Shown here: positions 1 through 6,444 of the stretch, piece by piece
How the letters are laid out: each line of letters starts with the position of its first letter
How positions within the stretch are numbered: the first letter of the stretch is position 1
Origin: Candidatus Caenarcanales bacterium
GTDB taxonomy: Bacteria > Cyanobacteriota > Vampirovibrionia > Caenarcaniphilales > Caenarcanaceae
Reading direction: 5' to 3'
Length of the DNA stretch: 10,292 bases
NCBI GenBank assembly: GCA_947489925.1
Contig: CANLFK010000075.1
Location: 1 to 10,292 of the forward strand
Program-made: the position numbers and the translations under genes
The notes under the pieces: model-generated
The model's input: only the letters and a program-made list of their open reading frames with translations
Database searches by the model: none
What the model was told of the DNA's origin: nothing

Positions 1-2
1 CT

Positions 3-251
3 TGTTTTGAAGAAGCTGACCAATTATTTTTAGCGGATTTATATGTCGCACGGGGCAAACCAATTGACGGAATTAATACCGAAAACTTATTTAAACAAAT
101 AAAACATAATAATAAAACTCATATATTGGGCAAAGCCGAAAATTTAATTGAACCCTTAATTGAAGCAGCCAAGCCCAATGATTTAATTTTAATTTTAGGT
201 GCTGGTGATATTACTTATATCCGTGAAAAACTATTTGAAAAACTTGTATAA
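3..251 (+). CDS. murC: UDP-N-acetylmuramate--L-alanine ligase (MurC), C-terminal part
   Basis: Only the last 82 residues are present; the 5' part lies before the window. MurC is the cytoplasmic ATP-dependent Mur ligase that adds L-alanine to UDP-N-acetylmuramic acid, the first step of peptidoglycan stem-peptide assembly. The visible part matches the C-terminal Mur ligase domain: a stretch with DLYVARGKPIDGI corresponds to the family's 'D(I/V)Y.AREKPI.G' motif, and near the end LILILGAGDI corresponds to the 'GDLV..MGAGDI' motif that is typical of MurC rather than MurD/E/F. The frame is open from the first bases and ends in TAA. The gene after it is on the opposite strand, so this is the 3' end of its transcription unit; a hairpin begins at the base after the stop. 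Family assignment is firm for the domain; naming it MurC rests on two motifs. Confidence 0.88.
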   Translation, partial: CFEEADQLFLADLYVARGKPIDGINTENLFKQIKHNNKTHILGKAENLIEPLIEAAKPNDLILILGAGDITYIREKLFEKLV

Positions 252-314
252 CAATCCCAGATTCAAGGAAATTGGCAATTATAAACTAAATTCTTTTTTC
301 CTAAATTGGGATTG
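252..314. terminator. Imperfect hairpin just after murC, possible terminator
   Basis: CAATCCCA (252-259) pairs perfectly with TGGGATTG (307-314), and AGGAAA (266-271) pairs with TTTCCT (297-302), separated by small unequal internal loops (6 and 4 bases) and a 25-base apical loop. The structure starts on the base following the murC stop codon and lies between two convergent genes, the usual place for a terminator. A five-base T run follows at about 320-324 on the + strand, but it is not directly next to the stem, and the loop is long, so intrinsic termination is plausible and not proven. It could also protect mRNA 3' ends. Confidence 0.4.
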
Positions 315-337
315 CTATATTTTTATCGATAAAGATT

Positions 338-577
338 TTAAGCAGCCGCAAACTGATTTGCTTTTACCATTCTTTGAAAAACTTTATCTTTTAGATGTTG
401 TTCCATAAAAGTTGCTACTAAGCCAGTTGGATAATCTCCAAAAACAGCTTCATATAAATTAGCCATTAAAGCGGTTGCTTCGTCTAAATCTATGGCGGCT
501 AATTCATAAACATATTCTTTCTTTTTTGCATCTGTTGCATCTAGGAAGTTGTCGAATAATTTTCTTGCTATTAACAT
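338..577 (-). CDS. Conserved-looking small acidic protein, unknown function (79 aa)
   Basis: I do not recognise this family. The predicted protein has 79 residues, no signal peptide and no membrane segment. It looks almost wholly alpha-helical: a basic-acidic N-terminus (MLIARKLFDNFLDATDAKKK), an acidic amphipathic middle with IDLDEATALM, a short loop around FGDYPTG (about 46-52) and a C-terminal helix ending in FAAA. It is convincingly a real gene because ATG 577 is preceded, at 6-base spacing, by GGAGGAG, the best Shine-Dalgarno match in the window. It lies downstream of guaA on the same strand but 126 bp away, with its own mini-ORF and A+T-rich leader between, and converges on murC. Strong ribosome binding suggests high expression (inference). 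A small cytosolic or nucleoid-associated protein, or a subunit of a larger assembly, are possibilities the sequence cannot separate. Confidence 0.75.
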   Translation of the reverse strand: MLIARKLFDNFLDATDAKKKEYVYELAAIDLDEATALMANLYEAVFGDYPTGLVATFMEQHLKDKVFQRMVKANQFAAA

Positions 578-583
578 TTTTAA

Positions 584-590
584 CTCCTCC
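584..590 (-). promoter_or_regulatory. Strong Shine-Dalgarno site for the 79-aa gene
   Basis: Read on the minus strand this is GGAGGAG, 6 bases before the ATG at 577. It fixes the start of the small gene. It is notable because the starts of guaA, lpxB, the ABC ATPase, ggt and the glutamate dehydrogenase have nothing comparable. Confidence 0.8.
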
Positions 591-636
591 GAATTAAATT
601 AATTAATAAATATTTTATTGCACAAATTTTAAAAAC

Positions 637-666
637 CTAAAAGATCCCCCCTTTTTTATCAAACAT
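637..666 (-). other. 9-codon mini-ORF with strong RBS, possible leader peptide
   Basis: On the minus strand, 37 bases after the guaA stop, an ATG at 666 opens a reading frame for MFDKKGGIF followed by TAG. It is preceded by AAGGAAAGG (670-678 on the + strand as its complement), a good Shine-Dalgarno sequence at usable spacing (7 bases counted from AAGGA). The frame contains an uninterrupted A6G6 run (646-657), which is a candidate site for ribosome or polymerase slippage. It lies about 60 bases upstream of the start of the 79-residue gene, so it could act as a regulatory leader of that gene. Shifting the frame by one base in either direction after the run leads to a stop within a few codons, so it does not extend into a longer protein. 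A chance ORF of this length is easy to get; only the ribosome binding site makes it worth listing. Confidence 0.25.
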
Positions 667-703
667 AAACCTTTCCTTAAATATCTCTTAACTTTATTTT
701 TGT

Positions 704-2398
704 CTATTCCCATTCAATTGTGCCGGGTGGCTTAGAGGTAATATCATAAACAACTCGGTTTATACCAGCCACTTCATTAATAATACGAGTTGAAATTTTT
801 TCCAGAACTTCATATGGCAAATGTGCCCAGTCTGCTGTCATTCCATCTTCACTTTTAATTGCTCTGATGACAATGGGTGAAGCATATGTTCTTTTATCAC
901 CCATAACACCAACTGATTTAATATCAGCCAATAAAACCGCAAAAATCTGCCAAACACTATCATAAAGACCAGCTTCTTCAATTTCTTCACGGGCAATATA
1001 ATCAGCCATACGCAAAATATTTAGCCTCTCTTCCGTAATTTCTCCGATAATTCTAATTGCTAAACCAGGTCCTGGAAAAGGATGTCTTTTGGTAATGCGA
1101 GTCGGTACTCCTAATTCACGGGCAACTCGACGGACTTCATCTTTAAATAATTTGCGAAAAGGCTCTAAAAGCTTAAATTTCATATTTTCAGGCAAACCAC
1201 CAACATTATGATGAGACTTTATTTTGACAGCAATTTTTTCGCCTGGTTTTTGCCTATCATAGCTTGCACCAGCTGATTCAATAATATCTGGATATAAAGT
1301 TCCCTGTGCCAAAAATGCAATTGGACCAAGTTTATTTGATTCTTCTTCAAAAACTCGAATGAATTCCTCACCAATCAATTTTCTTTTATGCTCTGGATCA
1401 GTAATTCCTTTTACTTTATTCAAAAACCTTTCTTTAGCATTAACATAAATAACTGGTATTTTAAACTGCTCACGAAAGACTTGTAATAATTTTTCTGGCT
1501 CATTTAAACGCATAAATCCTTGGTCAATAAACATACAACTTAATTGTTTACCAATTGCTTTATTTAATAAAAATGCCAAAGCCGAGCTGTCCACACCGCC
1601 AGACAAAGCTAATAAAACCTTTCCTTCACCAACAGTTTCTTTAACTTCATTAATTGAGCTATTTAAAAATTGTCCCGTTGTCCATTCTGCTTTACAATTG
1701 GCAATTCGATAAACAAAATTAGCCAGTATTTCCATGCCTTTTTCACTATGTACAACCTCTGGGTGAAACTGTACGCCATAAATTTTCTTCTCTTCATTTG
1801 CAATTGCCGCAATCGGTGTTCTAGCAGTATGAGCAATAATTTGAAAGCCATCTGGTAAAGTTAAAACCGAATCTCCGTGGCTCATCCAAGTCATCAAAGA
1901 GCTTTCTAATCCGCTAAAAATACCGTCAGTTGAGTCTAAAAATAATTTGGCTTTTCCGTATTCGCCACCACCTAAATGAATAGGAGCTACTTTTCCACCC
2001 ATAGTTAAAACCGCAATTTGCATACCATAACAAATACCTAAAATTGGTATACCAAGCTCAAATATCTCTGGATCAATGTCTGGAGATCCTTTTTCATAAA
2101 CACTTGCTGGCCCTCCAGATAAAATAATTCCTTGAGGACATAAAAGCCTGAGTTTTTCAACCGAAATATTATGCGGTAAAACTTCCGAATAAACTTTAAG
2201 CTCACGGACACGACGAGCAATTAATTCTGAATATTGTGAGCCAAAATCTAAAATAACAATATTTTGTAAATTATTACGACTATTTGGTTCTAAAGAATTA
2301 TCAGTTTGGCTTAAATCCTCAAAAGATTCATTTAAAGCGGTAAAAGAAGATTTGTAGTTGGGATCTAAAAAAATATTGATATTAGGATTATTACTCAT
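704..2398 (-). CDS. guaA: GMP synthase, glutamine-hydrolysing
   Basis: This enzyme converts XMP to GMP in the cytoplasm, using ATP and ammonia released from glutamine, the last step of guanine nucleotide synthesis. The 564 residues show the full bifunctional layout. A class I glutamine amidotransferase domain spans about 46-235, with the nucleophile Cys123 in GICYGMQ and the His212/Glu214 pair in HPEVVHSE. An ATP pyrophosphatase domain carries the P-loop SGGVDSS at 266-272. The C-terminal dimerisation/XMP-binding domain has RHPFPGPGLAIR, GVMGDKRTY and the terminal KPPGTIEWE. The sequence around SQYSELIARR resembles cyanobacterial GuaA. The only in-frame ATG is at 2398, giving about 45 residues of Asn/Ser-rich leader before the conserved IVILDFGSQ; that is longer than in most relatives. 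No Shine-Dalgarno site precedes it, but a plausible promoter does. All catalytic residues are present, so it should be functional. Confidence 0.97.
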   Translation of the reverse strand: MSNNPNINIFLDPNYKSSFTALNESFEDLSQTDNSLEPNSRNNLQNIVILDFGSQYSELIARRVRELKVYSEVLPHNISVEKLRLLCPQGIILSGGPASVYEKGSPDIDPEIFELGIPILGICYGMQIAVLTMGGKVAPIHLGGGEYGKAKLFLDSTDGIFSGLESSLMTWMSHGDSVLTLPDGFQIIAHTARTPIAAIANEEKKIYGVQFHPEVVHSEKGMEILANFVYRIANCKAEWTTGQFLNSSINEVKETVGEGKVLLALSGGVDSSALAFLLNKAIGKQLSCMFIDQGFMRLNEPEKLLQVFREQFKIPVIYVNAKERFLNKVKGITDPEHKRKLIGEEFIRVFEEESNKLGPIAFLAQGTLYPDIIESAGASYDRQKPGEKIAVKIKSHHNVGGLPENMKFKLLEPFRKLFKDEVRRVARELGVPTRITKRHPFPGPGLAIRIIGEITEERLNILRMADYIAREEIEEAGLYDSVWQIFAVLLADIKSVGVMGDKRTYASPIVIRAIKSEDGMTADWAHLPYEVLEKISTRIINEVAGINRVVYDITSKPPGTIEWE

Positions 2399-2446
2399 GG
2401 CTGGAATTGTGAAGAACTTGAATAAATAAAACTTGATGATAGCAAA

Positions 2447-2474
2447 TTTATACGCGATTTTTCACTTAAAGCAA
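2447..2474 (-). promoter_or_regulatory. Probable sigma-70-type promoter of guaA
   Basis: Read on the minus strand: TTGCTT (-35, complement of 2469-2474), a 16-base spacer, then TATAAA (-10, complement of 2447-2452). Transcription would begin near 2440, giving a leader of roughly 40 bases before the guaA ATG. A second -10-like sequence with the extended TG motif (TGCTATCAT) lies a few bases downstream. The region is A+T-rich, so chance matches are expected; the correct spacing and position in the gap between two genes support it. Confidence 0.5.
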
Positions 2475-2503
2475 TTGTGCAAAATTAATAAACAATAAAT
2501 AAG

Positions 2504-3730
2504 CTAAACATTTAAATTAACTCTAGTTAAATATTTTGCACCCGGTAATTTTACTAAAACAACATTACTTTCAATTACAGAATTTCTTTCTAAGACTGGT
2601 CCTAATAAAGCACTACAATCAATACGACCATATGCTGGAATTTGAGTTGCCAATAAACAATTTGCCGCTGGTATTTGTCTATTCCATTTTACAGGAAAGG
2701 ATTTTTGGGTAAAGAAATCAATAATTTTGGTTCTCTCAGCACTCATAACCTGTTTTAAAGCACCATCTAATTTAATCGCATAAGGACTATTATTTTTTAC
2801 TTTCCATAAAACTCTAGCTTCACTGCCATCTTGTGAAACAGCTACTGAATTTAATTCATAAACAATATCTTTAATTGGTCCTTGAACGGTCGCAATTGTA
2901 TAGCTAGCTGGTGAACTTCCTCCTTCGGTTACTTGGCTATAAGTCCTATTATTTTGACCTTCTGCGGGTAATATTTCGGAAGTATTATAAGCATGAGCAT
3001 TAATATTTTGTGTTTTAGTTTCAGCTTGGCTTATATATTCAGGTTCATAATTTTGATTTTCTGGCATTATTCCATTCCAAATCTCAACTGATCGAAAATC
3101 TGGCTTTTGATTATAATAATTATTTACGCTGGTAAAGTGTCTTTCAAGCTTGGTGGAATGAGTAATTGGTAATGTTTGAGAAATATCTCCGGGTGGAATT
3201 GCTCTTTTATAATTTTTATTGGAAGGTTCTTCTTGCTTAATTTTATTAATATCACTATTTTCAGGCTCAACTGGATTTTCAAGCGGAACTGGAGCTAAAT
3301 TTAAACTGCTTTGAGTATTCAATTCTTTTTTTGTATTTTCTTCATTATTTTTAGCATTCTCATCTGGAAATAAGTTTAATTCAAAATTACTTTCTAAAGC
3401 GGCTCTGTAAGCACTTAAATTAATAGCAAAATCATTAAATAAATCTTGGTTAAAATTCTTTTCTTTTAATTCGTTTAATAAATTATCATCTAATAATTGT
3501 TCATCAATTGCTCTCTGAGCCAAATCATCAATTTCTTTATTGGGAGTGAAACTATTATTTTCTTCGTCTTGTTTTAGGCTTAAAATAACATCATTAACGG
3601 ATAGATTAACTGCTTGGTCTGTAAATTGAGCGTTTTGAGATTGCTGCCAAAAAAACCGTCCAGCAAAAAATACAATTAATCCTAAAATGCAAATTGCCAA
3701 GAACCGGGAGACGAGGTTAGTGCTTATCAT
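2504..3730 (-). CDS. Membrane-anchored protein of unknown function (408 aa)
   Basis: I do not recognise the family. The N-terminus has a single hydrophobic segment at about residues 10-23, flanked by Arg9 and Arg25, with no obvious signal peptidase site, so it reads as a signal anchor leaving the bulk outside the cytoplasmic membrane. Residues about 30-275 are low in hydrophobics and rich in Asn, Glu, Gln, Ser and Pro, suggesting a flexible linker, with a short helical section around 65-115. Residues about 278-408 look like a compact beta-rich domain (IVYELNSVAV, ARVLWKVKNN) containing the only two cysteines, Cys358 and Cys372, which could form a disulfide in the periplasm. No catalytic motif is visible. 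It lies 105 bp upstream of guaA on the same strand but guaA appears to have its own promoter. The layout (anchor, linker, globular end) suits an envelope or surface structure component; that is inference. No Shine-Dalgarno precedes the ATG. Confidence 0.8.
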   Translation of the reverse strand: MISTNLVSRFLAICILGLIVFFAGRFFWQQSQNAQFTDQAVNLSVNDVILSLKQDEENNSFTPNKEIDDLAQRAIDEQLLDDNLLNELKEKNFNQDLFNDFAINLSAYRAALESNFELNLFPDENAKNNEENTKKELNTQSSLNLAPVPLENPVEPENSDINKIKQEEPSNKNYKRAIPPGDISQTLPITHSTKLERHFTSVNNYYNQKPDFRSVEIWNGIMPENQNYEPEYISQAETKTQNINAHAYNTSEILPAEGQNNRTYSQVTEGGSSPASYTIATVQGPIKDIVYELNSVAVSQDGSEARVLWKVKNNSPYAIKLDGALKQVMSAERTKIIDFFTQKSFPVKWNRQIPAANCLLATQIPAYGRIDCSALLGPVLERNSVIESNVVLVKLPGAKYLTRVNLNV

Positions 3731-3911
3731 GAAGTTTTAATTAATTTATATAGCGTATTAACTTGAATGGTTTTATCTTAACATATTAAATTTTCAATTT
3801 TGCAATTATATTTACAATTTTTATTTTTTTAAGTATTATTTGATTTGAAAGTGCTTTAGAAGCTGTTACTCTTAAAGTAATTTTTTCAGACTTTTATTAT
3901 TTCTTTTTCTA
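3731..3911. promoter_or_regulatory. Divergent intergenic region with candidate promoters
   Basis: This A+T-rich 181-bp gap must carry promoters for both the leftward 408-aa gene and rightward lpxB. For lpxB, TTGAAA (3845-3850), a 16-base spacer and an extended -10 TGTTACTCT ending at 3872 form one candidate; a second -10-like TATTAT (3895-3900) lies only 11 bases before the ATG. For the minus-strand gene, TATAAA (complement of 3745-3750) lies 14 bases before its ATG, without a convincing -35. None is decisive in such A+T-rich DNA. No terminator, RNA gene or repeat was seen here. Confidence 0.35.
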
Positions 3912-5201
3912 ATGTCAAATTCTTTATTCTCTGAACTTAATTTATTCATTTGTGCTGGTGAGGCATCTGGCGATTCGCATGGGGCAGAAATTATTTTAGC
4001 TCTCAAAGAATTATTAAATGCTTCAGATTCTAATATAAATTTAAAAGCTTGGGGAATGGGCGGGGCTCAACTAAAAGAGGCTGGTCTTGAAATTATTCAG
4101 GATTCAACAAATTTGGGTATTATTGGAATAGCTGATATAATCAAGAATTTACTATTTTTTATCCAATTAGAAAAAAGATTAATACAGGAATTAATTGACC
4201 GAAAGCCGCAAATTGCTCTTTTTATTGATTATCCCGGTTTAAATTTGCGTTTAGCAAAAGCAATCAAAAAACATTTGCCTAATTGTAAAATCATTTATTA
4301 TGTTGCCCCACAAGTTTGGGCTTGGAATGAAGGACGATTAAAGCAAATTCCCAATTTAGTAGATCGTTTATTTCCGATTTTACCTTTTGAAGAAGAGTTG
4401 CATAAAAAAGCTGGTACTTCGGTTAAATATGTTGGTAATCCGTCAGCTTGGATTATTGGGCAAGTAGAGAAGATTTTTGACAAGCAGAAGTTTTTTGATT
4501 TTATGGGTTTTGATTTAAACAAACCTTTAATTGGCATTTTCCCCGGCTCTCGTAACCGAGAAATTGATTATATGTTGCCAGTTTTTTTGGAAGCCGCCAA
4601 AGAATTAAATAAAACCAATCCAGAAATTCAATTTTTATTAGTCCGTGCAAATAGCATTAAACCAAAAAAAATCGAAGAGTATTTAAAAAAACACAAAATC
4701 AAAGAAGACTTAATCAAGGTCTCAGACTCTAAGTATAACCATTATATTCTCAAAGGTTTAGATATTGCTTGGCTGACTTCAGGAACAGTAACTTTAGAAG
4801 CGGCTTGTTGTGAAACTCCTTTAATTTTGGGCTATAGAGAAAATCCTTTATATTGGCCATTTTACTTACTGGTGCGGAAAATAGACAAAATTGGTTTACC
4901 AAATATTATTGCTGATGAAAATATTTGCCCTGAATTATTGCAGGAAAATTGTATAGTTGAAAATTGGGTAAATATTACAAAACAATGGCTATCAGAGCCA
5001 GAATTATTAGACAATATAAAAAAAGACTTGCGTGAAAAAGTAAAAGCCAAATTAAAGCCAGAACTAGATCCAACTTTATACATTGCTCAAGAAATTCAAA
5101 CTATTTATCAAATCAGCCAAGCCAGCTTAATAAATGCCTCTCATATAAAAAAACAAGCTGAAATAAATAGTGCTCAAACGAAAAAACAATACAAAAATTG
5201 A
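3912..5201 (+). CDS. lpxB: Lipid-A-disaccharide synthase
   Basis: LpxB is the peripheral membrane glycosyltransferase (GT19) that joins UDP-2,3-diacylglucosamine and lipid X into the lipid A disaccharide 1-phosphate, releasing UDP. The 429 residues carry the family landmarks in order: AGEASGDSHGA at 15-25, LFIDYPGLN with Asp106 at the position of the essential Asp, YYVAPQVWAW at 129-138, LFPILPFE at 153-160, the UDP-binding region FPGSRNREI at 210-218, TSGTVTLEA at 289-297 and IGLPNIIA...CPELLQ at 327-344. The usual VGHP motif reads VGNP here (174-177). The last 25 or so residues are a polar Lys/Gln/Asn/Ala tail not expected to be part of the fold. No Shine-Dalgarno precedes the ATG. No other lpx gene is adjacent, unlike the lpxD-fabZ-lpxA-lpxB clusters of Proteobacteria. 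Its presence implies lipid A and a diderm envelope. Confidence 0.95.
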   Translation: MSNSLFSELNLFICAGEASGDSHGAEIILALKELLNASDSNINLKAWGMGGAQLKEAGLEIIQDSTNLGIIGIADIIKNLLFFIQLEKRLIQELIDRKPQIALFIDYPGLNLRLAKAIKKHLPNCKIIYYVAPQVWAWNEGRLKQIPNLVDRLFPILPFEEELHKKAGTSVKYVGNPSAWIIGQVEKIFDKQKFFDFMGFDLNKPLIGIFPGSRNREIDYMLPVFLEAAKELNKTNPEIQFLLVRANSIKPKKIEEYLKKHKIKEDLIKVSDSKYNHYILKGLDIAWLTSGTVTLEAACCETPLILGYRENPLYWPFYLLVRKIDKIGLPNIIADENICPELLQENCIVENWVNITKQWLSEPELLDNIKKDLREKVKAKLKPELDPTLYIAQEIQTIYQISQASLINASHIKKQAEINSAQTKKQYKN

Positions 5202-5213
5202 TTATTTTATTTT

Positions 5214-5315
5214 CTAGTGGAAGTGCCAGAAGAGGAGTTTAAGAATAAATTTAATGCTTTCGGAAGGCTGGTTTTTGAGGGCTTGGAGGCAATCACCGAG
5301 TATAAGAGAGTTCAT
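5214..5315 (-). pseudogene. Possible remnant of a DNA methyltransferase N-terminus
   Basis: The gap between lpxB and the ABC ATPase holds a 33-codon minus-strand frame starting at ATG 5315 and ending at TAG 5214. Its first 24 residues contain ILGDCLQALKNQPSESI, which matches the opening of beta-class and type III-like site-specific DNA methyltransferases, of the form 'I..GDCLE.L..LP..SIDLI.TDPPY'. The DPPY catalytic motif should follow immediately, but the frame runs instead into a hydrophobic stretch and stops. The codons are richer in C and G (about 42% G+C by hand count over 5217-5324) than the flanking genes, with CTC and GCC in place of the local TTA and GCT. A TATAAT lies 8 bases before the ATG on that strand. 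I read it as the broken leftover of an acquired methyltransferase. The + strand of the same stretch also has short open frames, so a chance resemblance cannot be excluded. Confidence 0.45.
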
Positions 5316-5444
5316 AGTTCTTGATTATAAAAGTTTTGAGCCTAAGCGTTTGAAAAAACATGAGTTTAGTTTATTAATGAGAGTTAAAACCTAGAAGTGC
5401 AGAATATAACTATAAAATTACTCGTATTAAAGTAAAATAAAAAA

Positions 5445-6404
5445 ATGAATAATAAGCCCAAATTTGCAATTGAAGCGGATAAATTAACTAAATCTTTTGG
5501 TTCTAAAACAGTTGTTGATGAGGTAAGTTTTTCGATTAAGAGAGGGGAAATTTTCGGTTTTTTAGGACCCAATGGCTCAGGCAAATCAACGGTTATTAGA
5601 ATGTTATGCGGTTTAATTAATCCAACCAAAGGACAAGGTTTTATTAATGGGATTAATGTTACTGAAAACGCTGAATTAATCAGGAAGTCCATTGGTTATA
5701 TGTCTCAAAAATTTGGTTTGTATCCAGATTTAACCGTTGAACAAAATTTAAACTTTTACGGACAAATTTATGGAGTTCCAGACCATAAGCTGAAAGACCG
5801 AAAAGCTGAATTATGTGGACAAATTGGTTTAAATCCTTATATGCAAAACAAGGCTGATCAGTTGTCTGGTGGCTGGAAACAAAGATTAGCTTTGGCTTGT
5901 TCGCTTTTACATAAGCCTTCAGTTTTATTTTTAGATGAACCAACAGCTGGAATTGACCCAGTAGCTAGGCGGGAAGTTTGGGATTTATTATTTGATTTAT
6001 CAACAGATGGAATGACAATGCTGGTAACTACTCATTACATGGACGAAGCCGAAAGATGTAATCGAATTGGTTATATTTATTTAAGTAAAATGATTGCTAT
6101 TGGTTCTATAAAAGAATTAATTGATTCTCCAGAATTGCGTAATTTAAATTCATATCAAGTAAGTATTCAAGGTGAGCCTTCAATGGCTATTTATGCTTAT
6201 TTGCGTTCTTTAGATTATTTAAAAGACATTACTATTTTTGGCAGAAATTTGCATGCTACTTTGCCAAATAATTTGAGTATAGAAAGTTTAAAAAATTTAA
6301 TTATTGAAAATACAAAATGCGAAAATCTATCGATAAAAAGCAGTGAACCAAGCCTTGAAGATATTTTTGTAATATTAACTAAAAAGCAAAAAGCTAATCA
6401 ATAA
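5445..6404 (+). CDS. ABC-2-type transporter ATP-binding protein
   Basis: This is a complete 319-residue cytoplasmic ATPase subunit of an ABC exporter of the CcmA/YbhF type. It shows Walker A GPNGSGKST at 41-49, the Q-loop Gln88 in YMSQKFGLY, the signature LSGGWKQR at 140-147, Walker B VLFLDEPT at 160-167, a D-loop in AGIDP and the H-loop His197 in TTHYMDEAE. The C-terminal part (about 225-310) is the short accessory domain usual in these proteins, ending in EPSLEDIFV. The LSGGW signature and TAGIDPVARR wording are typical of exporters paired with ABC-2 membrane proteins. Normally a permease gene follows directly; here the next gene is on the other strand and the previous one is lpxB, so the membrane partner must be encoded elsewhere or lost. 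The substrate cannot be inferred. There is no Shine-Dalgarno; TAAAAT lies 6 bases before the ATG. Confidence 0.93.
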   Translation: MNNKPKFAIEADKLTKSFGSKTVVDEVSFSIKRGEIFGFLGPNGSGKSTVIRMLCGLINPTKGQGFINGINVTENAELIRKSIGYMSQKFGLYPDLTVEQNLNFYGQIYGVPDHKLKDRKAELCGQIGLNPYMQNKADQLSGGWKQRLALACSLLHKPSVLFLDEPTAGIDPVARREVWDLLFDLSTDGMTMLVTTHYMDEAERCNRIGYIYLSKMIAIGSIKELIDSPELRNLNSYQVSIQGEPSMAIYAYLRSLDYLKDITIFGRNLHATLPNNLSIESLKNLIIENTKCENLSIKSSEPSLEDIFVILTKKQKANQ

Positions 6405-6444
6405 AATTTTACCCTCTCGCATTATTGACTTTACTCTGGAGTTA

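Noticed and set aside
199..408. + strand frame of 69 codons overlapping the murC end
   Set aside because: It overlaps murC in another frame, runs through the hairpin and lies antisense to the well-supported 79-aa gene; it has no ribosome binding site or motif.
1663..2220. Several 60-62 codon frames inside guaA on both strands
   Set aside because: They lie wholly within the conserved guaA reading frame and show no motif or start signal.
4298..5083. Minus-strand frames of 79 and 73 codons inside lpxB
   Set aside because: They are antisense to conserved LpxB motifs and have unconvincing composition.
5199..5324. TGA readthrough or recoding at the lpxB stop
   Set aside because: The next frame stays open for about 40 codons, but LpxB is already full length with a polar tail, and tryptophan is encoded by TGG throughout, so the standard code applies.
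5217..5394. + strand frames 5217-5324 (in frame with lpxB after its TGA) and 5254-5394 (46 codons)
   Set aside because: Both look fairly coherent but overlap the minus-strand methyltransferase-like frame, have no ribosome binding site at useful spacing and match nothing I recognise. They remain the main alternative for this gap.
5384..5943. Minus-strand frames of 102 and 87 codons over the 5' half of the ABC ATPase
   Set aside because: They are mirror readings of the Walker A region and the following coding sequence of a clear ABC protein.
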